64,000 nucleotides of DNA from Sphingobacterium haloxyli (GTDB lineage: Bacteria; Bacteroidota; Bacteroidia; Sphingobacteriales; Sphingobacteriaceae), in NCBI RefSeq assembly GCF_002980525.1, contig NZ_PVBQ01000001.1, positions 1 to 64,000 of the forward strand. Direction: 5' to 3'. How positions within the stretch are numbered: the first letter of the stretch is position 1; each line of letters opens with the position of its first letter. Made by a program: the position numbers and the translations under genes. The notes beneath the pieces are model-generated. The model was not told the origin of the DNA. It searched no databases and was given only the letters and a program-made list of their open reading frames with translations. Positions 62,913 through 64,000 of the stretch are shown here, piece after piece.

Positions 62913-64000
62913 TTACGCTTCAAATGTGTTTCTAACTTTCGTCATATAACCAATGTTAGGCTGAACGTTGATTTCTTCCAACACATAGTATACACGTTCG
63001 TTACGTAAAGCTTTTGAAACCTCTGATTCCGGATCATTAACATCACCAAAGATGATAGCATTTGCCGAACAAGCCTCTTGACAAGCCATTTTTACATCGC
63101 CGTCTCTTAACTTGCGATTCTCCATCTTCGCTTGTAACTTACCGCCCTGAATACGTTGGATACACATCGAACATTTCTCCATAACCCCACGCGAGCGTGT
63201 AGTCACATCCGGATTCAGCACCAACTGCGTAAATTCGTTGTTCAAATAGTTATCAAAACGAGAATCATTCCAGTAGTTGAACCAGTTGAAGCGACGTACT
63301 TTATACGGACAGTTGTTTGCACAATAACGTGTACCGAAACAGCGGTTGTACGCCATGTGGTTAAGTCCTTCCGACGAGTGTACGGTAGCTAGTACCGGGC
63401 ATACCGTTTCACAAGGGGCATGGTCACAGTGCTGACACAACATAGGCTGGTGAACAACAGTCACATCTTCATAATCGTAGTCCGATGCCTGGGCAATTTC
63501 CTTTTCCTTCGTCAATCTGCCTCCTTCCGTCTCCAACGTGTAGTAACGGTCAATACGCAACCAGTGCATCTCACGACGGCGACGAACCTCATCCCTACCT
63601 ACAACAGGAACGTTATTTTCTACACTACAGGCCACGATACAAGAACCACATCCCGTACACGCGTTCAAGTCGATTGCCATCACCCATTTGTGGCCTGGAG
63701 ATTCAAATTTATTCCATAAGTCATACGTCTTATGAGAATCTGCAAAACGTCCTGATTCAGAGTTCGGGTCTTTCAAATATTTCGCAAACGTCGTTTCACG
63801 AATAATGTTCCTACCTTCGATAGTATGGTGCGTTTGTGTTTGTGCTAACTCGTAGGTACCACTAGCTTTTGTAACATTCGCCTTTGCTTCAAACTGAACG
63901 CTGCCATTAACTAGACGGGCAAATGGATAAGCATTCTGTCCTACATTATTACCTGCTTTACCCACTTTCGTGCGACCATAACCAACAGCAACGGAAACCG
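62913..64000 (-). CDS. actB: alternative complex III iron-sulfur subunit ActB, C-terminal part (cut by window edge)
   Basis: The frame is open to the last base of the window, so only about 361 C-terminal residues are seen. The apparent start at 63965 is an internal GTG. The visible part has GYGRTKVGKAGNNVGQNAYP (the end of the molybdopterin-oxidoreductase-like domain, which lacks cofactor in this complex) and a ferredoxin-like domain with 4Fe-4S cysteines in CTGCGSCIVACS, CQHCDHAPCETVCP, CFGTRYCANNCP and CSMCIQRIQ. actA would be expected further upstream, outside the window. Confidence 0.9.
   Translation of the reverse strand, partial: VSVAVGYGRTKVGKAGNNVGQNAYPFARLVNGSVQFEAKANVTKASGTYELAQTQTHHTIEGRNIIRETTFAKYLKDPNSESGRFADSHKTYDLWNKFESPGHKWVMAIDLNACTGCGSCIVACSVENNVPVVGRDEVRRRREMHWLRIDRYYTLETEGGRLTKEKEIAQASDYDYEDVTVVHQPMLCQHCDHAPCETVCPVLATVHSSEGLNHMAYNRCFGTRYCANNCPYKVRRFNWFNYWNDSRFDNYLNNEFTQLVLNPDVTTRSRGVMEKCSMCIQRIQGGKLQAKMENRKLRDGDVKMACQEACSANAIIFGDVNDPESEVSKALRNERVYYVLEEINVQPNIGYMTKVRNTFEA

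Overview
The window is a gene-dense chromosomal segment of a Bacteroidota bacterium, most probably of the family Sphingobacteriaceae. The evidence is a SusC/SusD pair with GH92 mannosidases, an alternative complex III plus aa3 oxidase operon, Bacteroidota-restricted families (DUF4834, the basic secretory protein peptidase, an OstA-like fusion), and many promoters with the Bacteroidota -7 box TAnnTTTG. I found no rRNA, tRNA, CRISPR array or transposase gene. The genus cannot be fixed from the sequence.

Positions 1-8300 hold two dihydrolipoyl dehydrogenases of different subtypes, a thioesterase, a DUF3817 membrane protein, a minus-strand set (lolD-type ATPase, a small pre-ATP-grasp-like protein, a degenerate HAD protein, a LacI-type regulator) and sucC. 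Positions 8300-26600 hold housekeeping genes: asnS, a yciO homologue, the DUF721/recF pair, tilS, a large OstA-like protein, rdgB, a deoxyhypusine-synthase-like enzyme, a MerR regulator, a phosphoesterase, trmN6, a beta-barrel protein, mutS and mtgA. Between these genes lie four copies of a roughly 200-390 bp structured repeat made of nested inverted repeats.

Positions 26600-41020 are a polysaccharide utilisation locus for mannose-rich glycans. It contains two GH92 alpha-mannosidases and a secreted metallopeptidase in one operon, divergent susC-susD, and a transporter - histidine kinase - response regulator cluster. All four of its promoters carry two GTTAAC-like half-sites exactly 11 bp apart, placed 21-26 bp upstream of a TAnnTTTG-like box. 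I infer that this is the binding site of the locus's own OmpR-type response regulator.

Positions 41020-50000 carry an S4 RNA-binding protein, dapD-tsaC-folP-brnQ, metG, an LD-carboxypeptidase and pckA. Positions 50082-64000 are one long minus-strand respiratory operon: actB (cut by the window edge)-actC-actD-actE-actF, cytochrome oxidase subunits II and I, heme A and heme O synthases, two subunit III proteins, subunit IV, a SCO protein that has lost its copper ligands, a DUF420 protein and a conserved protein of unknown function. Electrons would pass from menaquinol through alternative complex III to the aa3 oxidase, with heme A made by the enzymes encoded in the same operon.

A further pattern crosses the window: at five genes (lolD, tilS, ostA-like, trmN6, S4 protein) the -7 box ends only 4-5 nt before the start codon, which predicts leaderless or nearly leaderless transcripts.
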